Source: an uncultured Gemmiger sp. (GTDB lineage Bacteria > Bacillota > Clostridia > Oscillospirales > Ruminococcaceae). Taken from it: a DNA stretch of 64,000 nucleotides. The stretch covers positions 1 through 64,000 of the forward strand of contig CALXHR010000002.1 of assembly GCA_944388175.1 (NCBI GenBank), in the 5' to 3' direction. A program made the translations under genes and the position numbers. Within the stretch, counting starts at the first letter, position 1. Every line of letters begins with the position of its first letter. The notes under the pieces were generated by a model. That model did no database searches and was not told where the DNA came from. It worked only from the letters and a program-made list of their open reading frames with translations. Positions 1-8,272 of this stretch are shown piece by piece.

Positions 1-184
1 TAGCAGTCGTTTCCAACTGTTGTCCCCCACTCCAGGGCAGGTTACTCACGCGTTACTCACCCGTTCGCCACTAAACTACATCGGTATCCATCCGAAAACT
101 TCAACCAATATAATTCCGTTCGACTTGCATGTGTTAGGCGCGCCGCCAGCGTTCGTCCTGAGCCAGGATCAAACTCTTCATAAA
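1..184 (-). rRNA. 16S ribosomal RNA, 5' end (partial)
   Basis: The complement of positions 158-177 is the universal 27F site (AGAGTTTGATCCTGGCTCAG), which lies at nucleotides 8-27 of 16S rRNA. This puts the mature 5' end near 184. The rest of the gene runs off the left edge. Only about 180 nt are present, so identification rests on this conserved start and on the conserved helices near 40-70. Confidence 0.97.
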
Positions 185-404
185 ATGGTATTAAATCACT
201 TCATGAGTGTTTAATCTTGTAATCTCTCAGACACAATCGCTTGCGTCCTCTCGGCGTCTTCGATAAACTCCGACGCCGTGAATTACTTGTTTTTTGGAAT
301 TGATTATCGTGGGTTTCCAAACCCACGTTAAAGGTTCCACAAGTTTCAGTTTTGTTCAATTTTCAAGGTCCTGCGCGCTGCCGCGTCTTCGTGACAGCCT
401 GTTT

Positions 405-433
405 ATTATATCTCACAAAGCGCTTTTTGTCAA
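405..433 (-). promoter_or_regulatory. rRNA operon promoter, proximal
   Basis: Read on the minus strand this is TTGACA, 17 nt, TATAAT: a perfect sigma-A consensus about 215 nt upstream of the 16S 5' end. The leader between them holds short hairpins, for example 309-326 and 256-280, as expected of an rRNA leader. Confidence 0.9.
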
Positions 434-559
434 GCACTTTTTTGAGATTTTTTTCGGCGGCTTTGCCGGCTTTTCCCAAAGCCGCGCCGCCGTCCCCAGG
501 CTGCCCGGAACTCTGCCGGGCTGCGCTGCCGTCCCGGCTCACCGCCGGACAGCTTGACT

Positions 560-589
560 AGTTTACCACCGCACCAGGGGCTTTGTCAA
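560..589 (-). promoter_or_regulatory. rRNA operon promoter, middle
   Basis: Minus-strand TTGACA, 18 nt, TAAACT. It is one of three tandem promoters in the 620-nt stretch between sigF and the 16S gene. Confidence 0.7.
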
Positions 590-661
590 CACCTTTTTCC
601 AGTTTTTTTCAAAAAACTTGCCAAAATGTGCCGCCGCGCCGTCTCCGCGGATGGTAGGCGT

Positions 662-690
662 ATCATATCACATCAACTTTTTCTTGTCAA
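662..690 (-). promoter_or_regulatory. rRNA operon promoter, distal
   Basis: Minus-strand TTGACA, 17 nt, TATGAT. It is the first of three tandem promoters feeding the rRNA operon. No T-tailed terminator is visible between the end of sigF (812) and this site, so readthrough from the sporulation operon is possible. Confidence 0.82.
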
Positions 691-811
691 TACGCCCTTT
701 TCACTTTTGTTAACGCGCACAAAGCCCGCTGTGGCGAACCATACATTTTGACGAAACGGCGCGCAAGAAGTCTATACAGCTTGTTGAGTGGCCGCAAACT
801 ATACAATCTGT

Positions 812-1522
812 TTAGCCTGTAGAACGCGTGCCGGGGGCATTCTCCCCCAAAAGCTGCCCCCGCATCCATTGCAGGACTTTGCGTTCGCGGCGGGAGACCT
901 GCACCTGCGTCGTCCCCAGGACGCGGGCCGTCTCGCTTTGGGTCTTGCCGCCAAAGAACCGCAGACGGATCATCTGTTGGTCGCGCGGTTCCAGGCGCGC
1001 CATCACCTCCTGTAAGCCGATGCGATCAGAAAGGCGCTCCTCCGGGGAATCGACCGGTACGTCCCACTCGCGCAGGCCGTCCTCGCTGTCCGTCGGGGTC
1101 AGCGAGAGCGCCGGCAGCGAAGCGCGGATTGCAAGCGCGATCTGTTCCGGCGTTGTCTGCAGCGTTTCTGCCAGCTGCACGACGCCCGGTTCCTTGCCGG
1201 TGCGTTTAAGGCAGCGTTCGCGCTCCGCATGAATCTTGAGCCCCAATTCTTTGAGCGAGCGGCTGACTTTGACCGTGCCGCCGTCCCGGAAGAGCTTTTT
1301 CATTTCGCCCAGAATGACCGGGACCGCATAGGTGGAGAAGCAGACCCCGCGCCCGGTATCGAATCCGTCGCACGCTTTGACAAGCCCCAGACAGCCCGCG
1401 GCGTAGAGTTCCTCATACTCGATTCCACGGCCTTTGAAACGACCGGCGCAGGCGTGGACCAAACCGAGGTTTTTTTCGATAAATTCAGCGCGCGGCAGTT
1501 GTTCGATGCTATATGCAGGCAT
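812..1522 (-). CDS. sigF: RNA polymerase sigma-F factor
   Basis: This 236-residue sigma-70 family factor is the forespore-specific sigma-F, or less likely sigma-G. Region 2 includes the motif EELYAAGCLGLVKACDGFD around residues 37-55 and a following aromatic stretch (FSTYAVPVI). The C-terminus holds a region 4 helix-turn-helix (QSETARVLGTTQVQVSRRE). It is the third gene of the canonical spoIIAA-spoIIAB-sigF order, 31 nt after spoIIAB, which favours sigma-F. In this family the factor is held inactive by SpoIIAB until SpoIIAA frees it. The length is slightly below the roughly 255 residues of the Bacillus protein. A purine-rich RBS precedes the ATG. No clear terminator follows. Confidence 0.93.
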   Translation of the reverse strand: MPAYSIEQLPRAEFIEKNLGLVHACAGRFKGRGIEYEELYAAGCLGLVKACDGFDTGRGVCFSTYAVPVILGEMKKLFRDGGTVKVSRSLKELGLKIHAERERCLKRTGKEPGVVQLAETLQTTPEQIALAIRASLPALSLTPTDSEDGLREWDVPVDSPEERLSDRIGLQEVMARLEPRDQQMIRLRFFGGKTQSETARVLGTTQVQVSRRERKVLQWMRGQLLGENAPGTRSTG

Positions 1523-1552
1523 GGAAGTTCCCCCTTTTGTAATATGTAGGGG

Positions 1553-1987
1553 TCAGTCGCGCGCCTCCAGGCGTTTGGTGAGCGTGACGCGGGTGCCGCG
1601 CCCCGGCGTGGAGGATACGCGCACTTTATCCATAAAGCTTTGCATCACCGCAAACCCCAGCCCGGCCCGTTCCGACGGATCGCCGGTCGTGTACATCGGT
1701 TCCATGGCTTTGGCGATATCCGGGATGCCGACACCGCGGTCGCTGATGGTGATGCGCACGATCCCGCCTTCATACAGCGCCGCCGTCATGGTGACCGGGC
1801 CGATGGCGTCCGGGTAGGCGTGGACGATGCAGTTGGTGACGGCTTCCGACACAGCCGTTTTAAGGTCGGCCAGCTGCGGGACCGTCGGGTCGAGTTGGAC
1901 CAGAAAAGCCGCCAGCGCCGCGCGGGCAAAGCCCTCGTTGACGGAACGGCTGGCAAATGTGATCTTGACTTGGTTTTGCATTTTCAT
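1553..1987 (-). CDS. spoIIAB: Anti-sigma F factor SpoIIAB
   Basis: This 144-residue GHKL-type serine kinase and anti-sigma factor is of normal family length. The ATP-binding boxes are visible: the N box SEAVTNCIVHAYPD, the G1 box DRGVGIPDI and the G2 region ERAGLGFAVM. In the known pathway it binds sigma-F and phosphorylates SpoIIAA. It lies 15 nt after spoIIAA with the RBS GGGAGGAAAC, and ahead of sigF. Confidence 0.95.
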   Translation of the reverse strand: MKMQNQVKITFASRSVNEGFARAALAAFLVQLDPTVPQLADLKTAVSEAVTNCIVHAYPDAIGPVTMTAALYEGGIVRITISDRGVGIPDIAKAMEPMYTTGDPSERAGLGFAVMQSFMDKVRVSSTPGRGTRVTLTKRLEARD

Positions 1988-2002
1988 GGCGGTTTCCTCC
2001 CG

Positions 2003-2299
2003 TTATGCATAGGTGACGCGGGCCAGGTCCAGCATACGGCGCACCGCCGCCGGCGGATTTTGCACGGTCAGGCGGCCGCCCAACGCCGCGATGTGGCGGC
2101 TGCGCCCCAAAATAAGCCCCACGCCGGAGGAATCCATAAAGGTAACGCCGGAAAAGTCCAATGTCAGCAACTCGGGCAGACGCGCGTCGATCTGCGCGTC
2201 GATCTCGCACCGCAGCGACTGCGCGGCGTGGTGGTCGATTTCCCCGCTGAGATAGGCCGCCAGCGTACCGCTGCCCGGCACAAAACAAACTTTCGCCAT
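2003..2299 (-). CDS. spoIIAA: Anti-sigma F factor antagonist SpoIIAA
   Basis: This 98-residue STAS-domain protein carries the phosphorylation motif FMDSSGVGL, with Ser57 and Ser58 matching Ser58 of the Bacillus protein. Dephosphorylated SpoIIAA binds SpoIIAB and releases sigma-F. The start at 2299 (MAKVCF) is preferred over the more upstream ATG at 2353 because AAAAGGGG lies just ahead of it and the conserved fold begins there. It is first in the spoIIA operon. No sigma-H-type promoter could be recognised in the roughly 50 nt between it and the folC terminator. Confidence 0.92.
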   Translation of the reverse strand: MAKVCFVPGSGTLAAYLSGEIDHHAAQSLRCEIDAQIDARLPELLTLDFSGVTFMDSSGVGLILGRSRHIAALGGRLTVQNPPAAVRRMLDLARVTYA

Positions 2300-2351
2300 A
2301 GAGCCTTTGTCCCCTTTTGATGTACGGCGGCGCTCGCCGCCAAACTGCAGC

Positions 2352-2383
2352 AAAAAAAGCCTGTACCCTTACGATACAGGCTT
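2352..2383 (-). terminator. Rho-independent terminator after folC
   Basis: On the minus strand, the stem AAGCCTGTA/TACAGGCTT is followed by a run of seven T. It separates folC from spoIIAA. Confidence 0.85.
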
Positions 2384-2418
2384 GCGGTGAAATATTTTGT
2401 TGGAACCGGGCGGACGGC

Positions 2419-3717
2419 TTATTTTTCTGCTTCTTTGAGCAGCCAGGGGCGCGCTTCGGCCGCCAGATACAGCGAACCGCAGACCACGACGCCCGCAAGG
2501 TTGTGGTCCTCGGCATAGCGGACGGCGGCGCGCAGCGCCCGGGGTACAGTGGGGGCCGCTTCGGCATCCATATAAAACCGCGCTTCCCGCTGCAGGTCCG
2601 CCCCGCTGAGGGCGCGCGGGCAATCGGGCGTGACGGTATACGCTTTGGCAAAGCAGGGGGCCAGCGTTTCCAGCATGGTTTTATAGTCTTTGTCTGCCAG
2701 CATGCCCAGCACCGCGACGAGGTTTTCCTCATACTTGGCGGCATGCAGCGTCTCAGCCAGCGCTTTGGCGCCGTCCGGGTTATGGCAGCCGTCCAGCAGC
2801 AGCAGCGGACGGCGGCGCAGTACTTCGATACGGGCGGGCATGCGCGCGGCGGCAAGGCCGGTTTCAATGGCGTCGTCCGGGATTTCGTAGCCGTATTCGC
2901 GCCAGAGCGCGAGCGCAATCTCCACCGCCATGGCGGCGTGGTTGGCCTGATGCGCGCCCGGCAGGCCCAGCGCCGCCCGGTAGCCGCCGTAGTCGATGCG
3001 GTTTTCCAGCCGTTTGCCGGGCAGGCAGCGGATATCCTCTTTGTCCGGTGTGATGAGGGCGGTGTGCGCTTCGGCCGCCGCCGTCAAAATCGGCCCCATC
3101 GCTTCGTCCGGCTGGTCCGGGTAGCAGACGACGGGGCAGCCTTCCCGGATGATGCCGGCCTTTTCGGCTGCGATCTCGGCCAGCGTGTCGCCAAGAAGTT
3201 CCTGGTGGTCATAGCCGATGCGGGTGATGGCCGCCACCAGCTTGCGCGGCACGGCGTTGGTGGCGTCGTAGCGGCCGCCCAGGCCGGTTTCCAGCACAAC
3301 AAAGTCGCATTTTTCTTTGGCAAACCACAGCAGCGCCAGTGCCGTGACGGCCTCGAACTGGACAGGCGGGTCGCCGCCTTCCTGCCGGATGGCATCCGCG
3401 GCCGCCAGCACGGTTTGCGCCAGCGCGGCCAGCGTGCGGGCGGGGATCATGGCGCCGTCGATCTGGAAGCGTTCGCGGAAGTCCACGACATAGGGGCTGA
3501 TGGTCAGCCCGGTCTTGTAGCCGGCCGCCGTCAGGATGGACGCCGTCATGGCGGCCAGGCTGCCCTTGCCGTTGGTGCCGGCGATATGGATGCACGGCAG
3601 GTCTTTTTCCGGGTTACCGAGATGTGCCAGCAGGCTCTGCATGCGGGCCAGGCCCGGTTGGCCGGACCCCAGGCGCGGCAGGGCGTGCAGGGCTTCAATG
3701 GCTTGCTGCGTTGTCAT
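2419..3717 (-). CDS. folC: Folylpolyglutamate synthase / dihydrofolate synthase
   Basis: This 432-residue Mur-ligase family enzyme adds glutamates to folates; many bacterial members also make dihydrofolate from dihydropteroate. The N-terminal P-loop GTNGKGS lies near residues 47-53. The central motif VVLETGLGGRYDATNA and the C-terminal ligase-domain sequence LLDGCHNPDGAKAL are both present. The length is typical. The start ATG overlaps the stop of the upstream VanZ-like gene by 4 nt (ATGA), so translation is probably coupled. Confidence 0.95.
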   Translation of the reverse strand: MTTQQAIEALHALPRLGSGQPGLARMQSLLAHLGNPEKDLPCIHIAGTNGKGSLAAMTASILTAAGYKTGLTISPYVVDFRERFQIDGAMIPARTLAALAQTVLAAADAIRQEGGDPPVQFEAVTALALLWFAKEKCDFVVLETGLGGRYDATNAVPRKLVAAITRIGYDHQELLGDTLAEIAAEKAGIIREGCPVVCYPDQPDEAMGPILTAAAEAHTALITPDKEDIRCLPGKRLENRIDYGGYRAALGLPGAHQANHAAMAVEIALALWREYGYEIPDDAIETGLAAARMPARIEVLRRRPLLLLDGCHNPDGAKALAETLHAAKYEENLVAVLGMLADKDYKTMLETLAPCFAKAYTVTPDCPRALSGADLQREARFYMDAEAAPTVPRALRAAVRYAEDHNLAGVVVCGSLYLAAEARPWLLKEAEK

Positions 3718-4361
3718 TCGCCGGTTTCCTCCTCTTCCTCTTGCAGGTCCACAGGCGGCCGCCCCCCCTGCTGGGCCAGATGGGCGCGATGTGCGGCGCG
3801 GCGCGCCAGGCGTTCGTGTTCCTGTTCCTGCTGGGCCTGGCGCAGCTGTTCACGCTCGGCCCGCAGGGCGCGGTTCTCGTTTTCAATGCGCACAAACGCC
3901 ATGCCCGCGCGCACCATCAGCAGAATGATGAGCGCCAGGAACAGCCCCGCCACAACGCCCAGCATATCGAGCCAGACATCCGTGACCATCGACGTGCGGT
4001 TGGGGATGAACAGCTGGATCGTTTCGTCCACCAGCGCCGTTGTCATGCCGGCCAACAGCGGCCAGCTCATGTGCCGCACAAAGTGGGCGGTGTAGACCCG
4101 CAGGCAGAGCATGAGTAGGAAACCTTCCAGCATGAATTCCAAAAAATGCGCCAGTTTGCGGATGGTATGTTCCGCCAGCGGGCCCAGGTGCAGGCGTCCC
4201 AGCGCGGTATTGACCATCTGCATCGCGGCCTGGCTGCGCAGCGAGGATTCGGCCCCTGTCTGCAGCGAATTGCGGAAAATATAGGCGATGCACCACAGCA
4301 GCGCCACCGTAAAAATAACCCGAAAGGCGATGAGCCAGGGGCTGGTTTTGTGTGTTTGCAT
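3714..4361 (-). CDS. VanZ family membrane protein
   Basis: This 215-residue protein has a VanZ-type membrane domain: about four helices in residues 10-155, with the typical segment RKLAHFLEFMLEGFLL and the turn DETIQLFIPNRTSMVTDVWLDMLG. A basic, Gln/Glu-rich coiled tail follows (residues 160-215) and ends in an acidic EEEEE patch. The start at 4361 has AAAGGAG seven nt upstream. VanZ proteins are known for low-level teicoplanin tolerance, but most members have no proven function. It is the first gene of a two-gene operon with folC. Confidence 0.85.
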   Translation of the reverse strand: MQTHKTSPWLIAFRVIFTVALLWCIAYIFRNSLQTGAESSLRSQAAMQMVNTALGRLHLGPLAEHTIRKLAHFLEFMLEGFLLMLCLRVYTAHFVRHMSWPLLAGMTTALVDETIQLFIPNRTSMVTDVWLDMLGVVAGLFLALIILLMVRAGMAFVRIENENRALRAEREQLRQAQQEQEHERLARRAAHRAHLAQQGGRPPVDLQEEEEETGE

Positions 4362-4401
4362 AGTACTCCTTTGTTGTACGGCAACTCCTCTATAAAACGG
4401 T

Positions 4402-4430
4402 ATTATAGCACCCGCGCCCCGCCACGGCAA
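4402..4430 (-). promoter_or_regulatory. Promoter of the vanZ-folC operon
   Basis: Minus-strand TTGCCG, 17 nt, TATAAT, about 40 nt upstream of the VanZ-like start. Confidence 0.8.
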
Positions 4431-4550
4431 GAGAAGAACGGCAAAAGTGCGGAAACAACGCCGAATTTTTTGTTGTTCCCCGGCCGATGCAAGCGCCCCG
4501 CCGACCCGCTGCCGGCGCAGAGTCAACGCCTTGCCGCCGCCATTTTGCAC

Positions 4551-4579
4551 TTGACAAGCGCCGCGCGCTGCGTTAGGAT
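4551..4579 (+). promoter_or_regulatory. Promoter of the valS T-box transcript
   Basis: TTGACA (4551-4556), 17 nt, TAGGAT (4574-4579). Transcription should begin near 4586, at the 5' edge of the T-box leader. Confidence 0.85.
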
Positions 4580-4585
4580 ACATAC

Positions 4586-4855
4586 TATAGAAATGCTGGG
4601 AAAAAGAGTGCGCCCGGCAGCCGTTTTTGCAGAGAGCCGGCGGTTGGTGCAAGCCGGCAAAACGGGCGGGGCGCTGTCGCTTTGGAGCAGGCACGGTAAG
4701 GCCGATGGCGTAGCCGTGCCCGGGCCGGCCGCCGTTATCCGCGCCGGGCGGGAGTTTTCCCGCCGCTAAGGGGCCTTGCAAAAGGCAATTTGGGTGGTAC
4801 CGCGACCTGATTTTCAGGCCGTCCCATGGTTCGCATGGGGCGGCCTTTTTCTATA
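4586..4855 (+). promoter_or_regulatory. T-box riboswitch, valine-specific
   Basis: This leader of about 270 nt contains the T-box core TGGGTGGTACCGCG at 4791-4804, whose TGGT can pair with an uncharged tRNA ending in ACCA. In stem I, AAAG and GCGCC on the 5' side pair with GGCGC and CTTT on the 3' side. They enclose a specifier loop with the triplet GTC (4676-4678), a valine codon. A strong terminator closes the leader at 4818-4855. The known mechanism is that uncharged tRNA-Val stabilises an antiterminator and allows valS transcription. Confidence 0.93.
4818..4855 (+). terminator. Regulated terminator of the valS T-box
   Basis: A 12-bp GC-rich stem (GGCCGTCCCATG / CATGGGGCGGCC) is followed by TTTTT. 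It is the off-state structure of the T-box. Confidence 0.88.
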
Positions 4856-4897
4856 CCGGAACGCCCCGCACAGACACCGCATAACAGGAGGGTCAAT

Positions 4898-7603
4898 ATG
4901 CCGAAAGAACTCGCCAAACAGTACGCCCCCCAGGGCACCGAGGACCGCATCTACCAGAACTGGTGCGACAAAGGGTATTTCCATACCCAGATCGACCGCA
5001 GCAAAAAGCCGTTCACCGTCGTCATGCCGCCGCCCAACGTCACGGGCCAGCTGCACATGGGCCACGCGATGGACGAGACCTGGCAGGATATCCTGATCCG
5101 CTACAAGCGCATGCAGGGCTACGCCGCGCTGTGGGTACCGGGCACCGACCATGCTTCCATTGCCACCGAGGCCAAGGTCGTGGCCAAGATGCGCGAGGAG
5201 GGCCTGACCAAAGAGATGGTGGGCCGCGACGGCTTTTTGGAGCGCGCCTGGGCCTGGAAAAGCACCTACGGCAGCCGCATCGTCAGCCAGCTGAAAAAGC
5301 TGGGCTGCTCCTGCGATTGGCAGCGCGAGCGCTTTACGATGGACGAGGGCTGCTCGGACGCCGTCAAGGAAGTGTTTGTGCGGCTGTACGACCAGGGGCT
5401 GATCTACCGCGGCAACCGCATGGTCAACTGGTGCCCGCACTGCAACACCTCGATCTCGGACGCCGAGGTCGAGTATGAAGCCAAGGAAGGCAGCTTCTGG
5501 CACCTGCTGTACAAGGTCAAGGAGACCGGCGAAACGCTGGAACTGGCCACCACCCGCCCCGAGACGATGCTGGGCGACACCGCCGTGGCGATCAACCCCG
5601 ACGACCCGCGCTACGCCCACCTGCACGGCTGCCATGTGATCCTGCCGCTGGTGGAGCGCGAGATTCCCATCGTCTGCGACGAGCACGCCGACATGGAAAA
5701 AGGCACCGGCGTCGTCAAGATCACCCCGGCGCACGACCCCAACGACTTTGAGGTCGGCAAGCGCCACGACCTGCCGATAGTCCGCGTACTGACCTACGAC
5801 GGCCGCATGACCGGCGCGGCCGACAAGGCGGCCGCCGACGCCGAAAAAGCCGCCGGGCGCGCGGCGGCCGACGAGCCCGACGTGCTGGACTGCGGCAAAT
5901 ACGCCGGCATGACCGCCCTGGAAGCCCGCAAAGCCATTTTGGCCGACCTGGAAGCCTGCGGCGCGCTGAAAGAGACCGAGCACATCACCCACGACGTCGG
6001 CACCTGCTACCGCTGCCACTCGGTCATTGAGCCGATGGTCTCCAAACAGTGGTTCGTCAGGATGGAGCCGCTGGCCAAGCCCGCCATCGAGGCCGTGGAG
6101 CAGGGCAAGATCAAGTTTGTGCCCGAGCGCTTTACCAAAAACTACCTCAACTGGATGAACAGCGGCCGCGACTGGTGCATCAGCCGCCAGCTGTGGTGGG
6201 GCCACCAGATCCCGGCGTGGTACTGCGACGACTGCGGCGCGACCGTCGTTGCCAAAAACGCCCCCGCCGTCTGCCCCCAATGCGGCGGCGCGCACCTGAC
6301 CCAGGACCCCGACACGCTGGACACCTGGTTCAGCTCGGCGTTGTGGCCGTTCTCGACGCTGGGCTGGCCGCAGGCGACCGAGGATTACGACTACTTCTAC
6401 CCCACCAGCACGCTGGTGACCGGGTACGATATCATCGGGTTCTGGGTATCGCGCATGATCTTCTCGGGCCTGGCGTACACCGGCCAAGCGCCGTTCGACA
6501 CGGTGCTGATCCACGGCATTGTGCGCGACAGCCAGGGCCGCAAAATGTCCAAGAGCCTGGGCAACGGCATCGACCCGCTGGAAGTCATTGAACAGTACGG
6601 CGCCGACGCGCTGCGCATGATGCTGATTGTGGGTTCCACCGCCGGCAACGATATGCGCTACAGCGACGAGAAAGTGACCGCCAGCCGCAACTTTGCCAAC
6701 AAGCTGTGGAACGCCGCCCGCTTTGTGCTGATGAACCTGCCCGACGATTTTGCGCCCGGCATGCCCGACGAAACGCTGCTGGATATGAGCGACAAGTGGG
6801 TGCTCTCGGAACTGGCGAAGGTCGCGGCCGAAGCCACGGCCAACCTGGACAAGTACGAGCTGGGCCTGGCGGCCGAAAAGATCGAGAACTTCATCTGGGA
6901 AGTGTACTGCGACTGGTACATCGAAATCTGCAAATCCCGCTTGAACAGCGACGACGCACAGCAGGCCGACACCGCGCGCAAGGTGCTGGTGCATGTGCTG
7001 GACCAGGCGCTCAAACTGCTGCACCCGTTCATGCCGTTCATCACCGAGGAAATCTACCAGGCCCTGCCCGGCAGCGGCGAGACCATCATGCTGGAGACCT
7101 GGCCCGGCAACCTGGAGATGCCGGTGTGGGCCGACGAGTGCGCCGACTTTGAGAAGCTGATGGACTACATCAAAGCCGTGCGCGCCATGCGCAGCGAGAT
7201 GAACGTCCACCCGGCCAAAAAGACGACGATGGTGATTGAGACGAGCCACCCCGCCGCTTTTGAGAAGGGCAGCGCTTACCTGGCGCGGTTTGCCTTTGCC
7301 ACCGACGTGACGCTGACCGCCCGCTACGACGGCCCCACCGACGGCATGGTGACGGTGGCCACGCCCGATGCGCGCGGCTTCATCCCGATGATGGAGCTGA
7401 TCGACCGCGACAAGGAGCTGGCCCGCCTGAACAAGGACCTGGCCAAGGCCGAAAAAGAGACGGCGATGTTTGAAAACCAGCTGGGCAACCCCAAATTTGT
7501 CGAGAAAGCCCCCGCCAAACTGGTAGAGGATACCCGCGCCAAGCTGGCCGCCGCGCAGGAGAAGGCCGCCAAGATCCGTGCGTCCATTGCGGCGCTGGGC
7601 TGA
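4898..7603 (+). CDS. valS: Valyl-tRNA synthetase
   Basis: This 901-residue class I synthetase charges tRNA-Val. The HIGH-type motif is HMGH near residue 54, within PPPNVTGQLHMGHA. The KMSKS motif (GRKMSKSLGNG) lies near residue 550. A CP1 editing domain sits between them, and a CxxC...CxxC zinc-like pair (CDDC, CPQC) lies near residue 450. The C-terminal coiled-coil arm (residues 830-900) is typical of ValRS. The ATG at 4898 was chosen because GGAGGG lies just ahead of it and the protein then begins like other ValRS; the frame is open further upstream into the T-box terminator. The synthetase type agrees with the GTC specifier. Confidence 0.98.
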   Translation: MPKELAKQYAPQGTEDRIYQNWCDKGYFHTQIDRSKKPFTVVMPPPNVTGQLHMGHAMDETWQDILIRYKRMQGYAALWVPGTDHASIATEAKVVAKMREEGLTKEMVGRDGFLERAWAWKSTYGSRIVSQLKKLGCSCDWQRERFTMDEGCSDAVKEVFVRLYDQGLIYRGNRMVNWCPHCNTSISDAEVEYEAKEGSFWHLLYKVKETGETLELATTRPETMLGDTAVAINPDDPRYAHLHGCHVILPLVEREIPIVCDEHADMEKGTGVVKITPAHDPNDFEVGKRHDLPIVRVLTYDGRMTGAADKAAADAEKAAGRAAADEPDVLDCGKYAGMTALEARKAILADLEACGALKETEHITHDVGTCYRCHSVIEPMVSKQWFVRMEPLAKPAIEAVEQGKIKFVPERFTKNYLNWMNSGRDWCISRQLWWGHQIPAWYCDDCGATVVAKNAPAVCPQCGGAHLTQDPDTLDTWFSSALWPFSTLGWPQATEDYDYFYPTSTLVTGYDIIGFWVSRMIFSGLAYTGQAPFDTVLIHGIVRDSQGRKMSKSLGNGIDPLEVIEQYGADALRMMLIVGSTAGNDMRYSDEKVTASRNFANKLWNAARFVLMNLPDDFAPGMPDETLLDMSDKWVLSELAKVAAEATANLDKYELGLAAEKIENFIWEVYCDWYIEICKSRLNSDDAQQADTARKVLVHVLDQALKLLHPFMPFITEEIYQALPGSGETIMLETWPGNLEMPVWADECADFEKLMDYIKAVRAMRSEMNVHPAKKTTMVIETSHPAAFEKGSAYLARFAFATDVTLTARYDGPTDGMVTVATPDARGFIPMMELIDRDKELARLNKDLAKAEKETAMFENQLGNPKFVEKAPAKLVEDTRAKLAAAQEKAAKIRASIAALG

Positions 7604-7618
7604 GAAAGGAGCCAAACC

Positions 7619-8203
7619 ATGGAAGCCGGTATGACACGGCAGCAGGCGTGGGACCTGCTGCGCGAATACAACAGGGAGCCGTTCCACCTGCAGCACGCGC
7701 TGACGGTGGAAGCCGTGATGCGCTGGTTCGCCAACGACCTGGGCTATGGCGCCGACGCCGATTTCTGGGCGCTGTGCGGGCTTTTGCACGACATCGACTT
7801 TGAGCGCTGGCCCGACGAGCATTGTGCCAAAGCCGCCGAATTGCTGCCGGCAGCCGGGGCCAGCGAGGCCCTGACCCACGCGGTCTGCTGCCACGGCTAC
7901 GGCCTGTGCAGCGACGTGGAGCCGCAGCACGAGATGGAAAAGGTGCTGTTTGCCTGCGACGAACTGACGGGATTGATTGGCGCGGCGGCCAAAATGCGCC
8001 CGAGCAAAAGCTGCACCGACATGGAACTTTCGAGCCTGAAGAAAAAGTTCAAGGACAAAAAGTTCGCGGCCGGGTGCTCCCGCGACGTGATTCGCCAGGG
8101 GGCCGCGATGCTGGGCTGGGAGCTGGACACGCTGCTGGACAAAACGCTGCAGGCCATGCGCGCCACCGAAGCGGACGTGCAGGCTGCGATGGCGGCCCTG
8201 TGA
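7619..8203 (+). CDS. HD domain-containing hydrolase
   Basis: This 194-residue protein has an HD-type metal phosphohydrolase fold. Residues include HLQHALTVEAVM, GLLHDIDFERWPDEH (the HD doublet) and a later CCHGYG. The substrate is unknown; members hydrolyse nucleotides or other phosphate esters. It follows valS by 15 nt with its own AAAGGAG and is probably cotranscribed under T-box control. A terminator follows at 8235. Confidence 0.85.
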   Translation: MEAGMTRQQAWDLLREYNREPFHLQHALTVEAVMRWFANDLGYGADADFWALCGLLHDIDFERWPDEHCAKAAELLPAAGASEALTHAVCCHGYGLCSDVEPQHEMEKVLFACDELTGLIGAAAKMRPSKSCTDMELSSLKKKFKDKKFAAGCSRDVIRQGAAMLGWELDTLLDKTLQAMRATEADVQAAMAAL

Positions 8204-8234
8204 CGCAGCCGTACTACCATAAAACCGGAAAAAA

Positions 8235-8260
8235 GGCGGGGCTACGGCCCCGCCTTTTTG
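8235..8260. terminator. Bidirectional terminator between converging genes
   Basis: The stem GGCGGGGC / GCCCCGCC with a TACG loop has TTTTT on the plus side and an A-rich 5' flank. It can serve both the HD hydrolase (plus) and the XRE regulator (minus). Confidence 0.9.
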
Positions 8261-8272
8261 TTGTATCCCGCC

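Noticed and set aside
4814-7930. A 1038-codon minus-strand open frame opposite valS
   Set aside because: It is the antisense of a certain gene and lacks any recognisable motif. Similar mirror frames at 2317-4095 (plus), 16326-18077 (minus) and 34297-36774 (plus) were dropped for the same reason.
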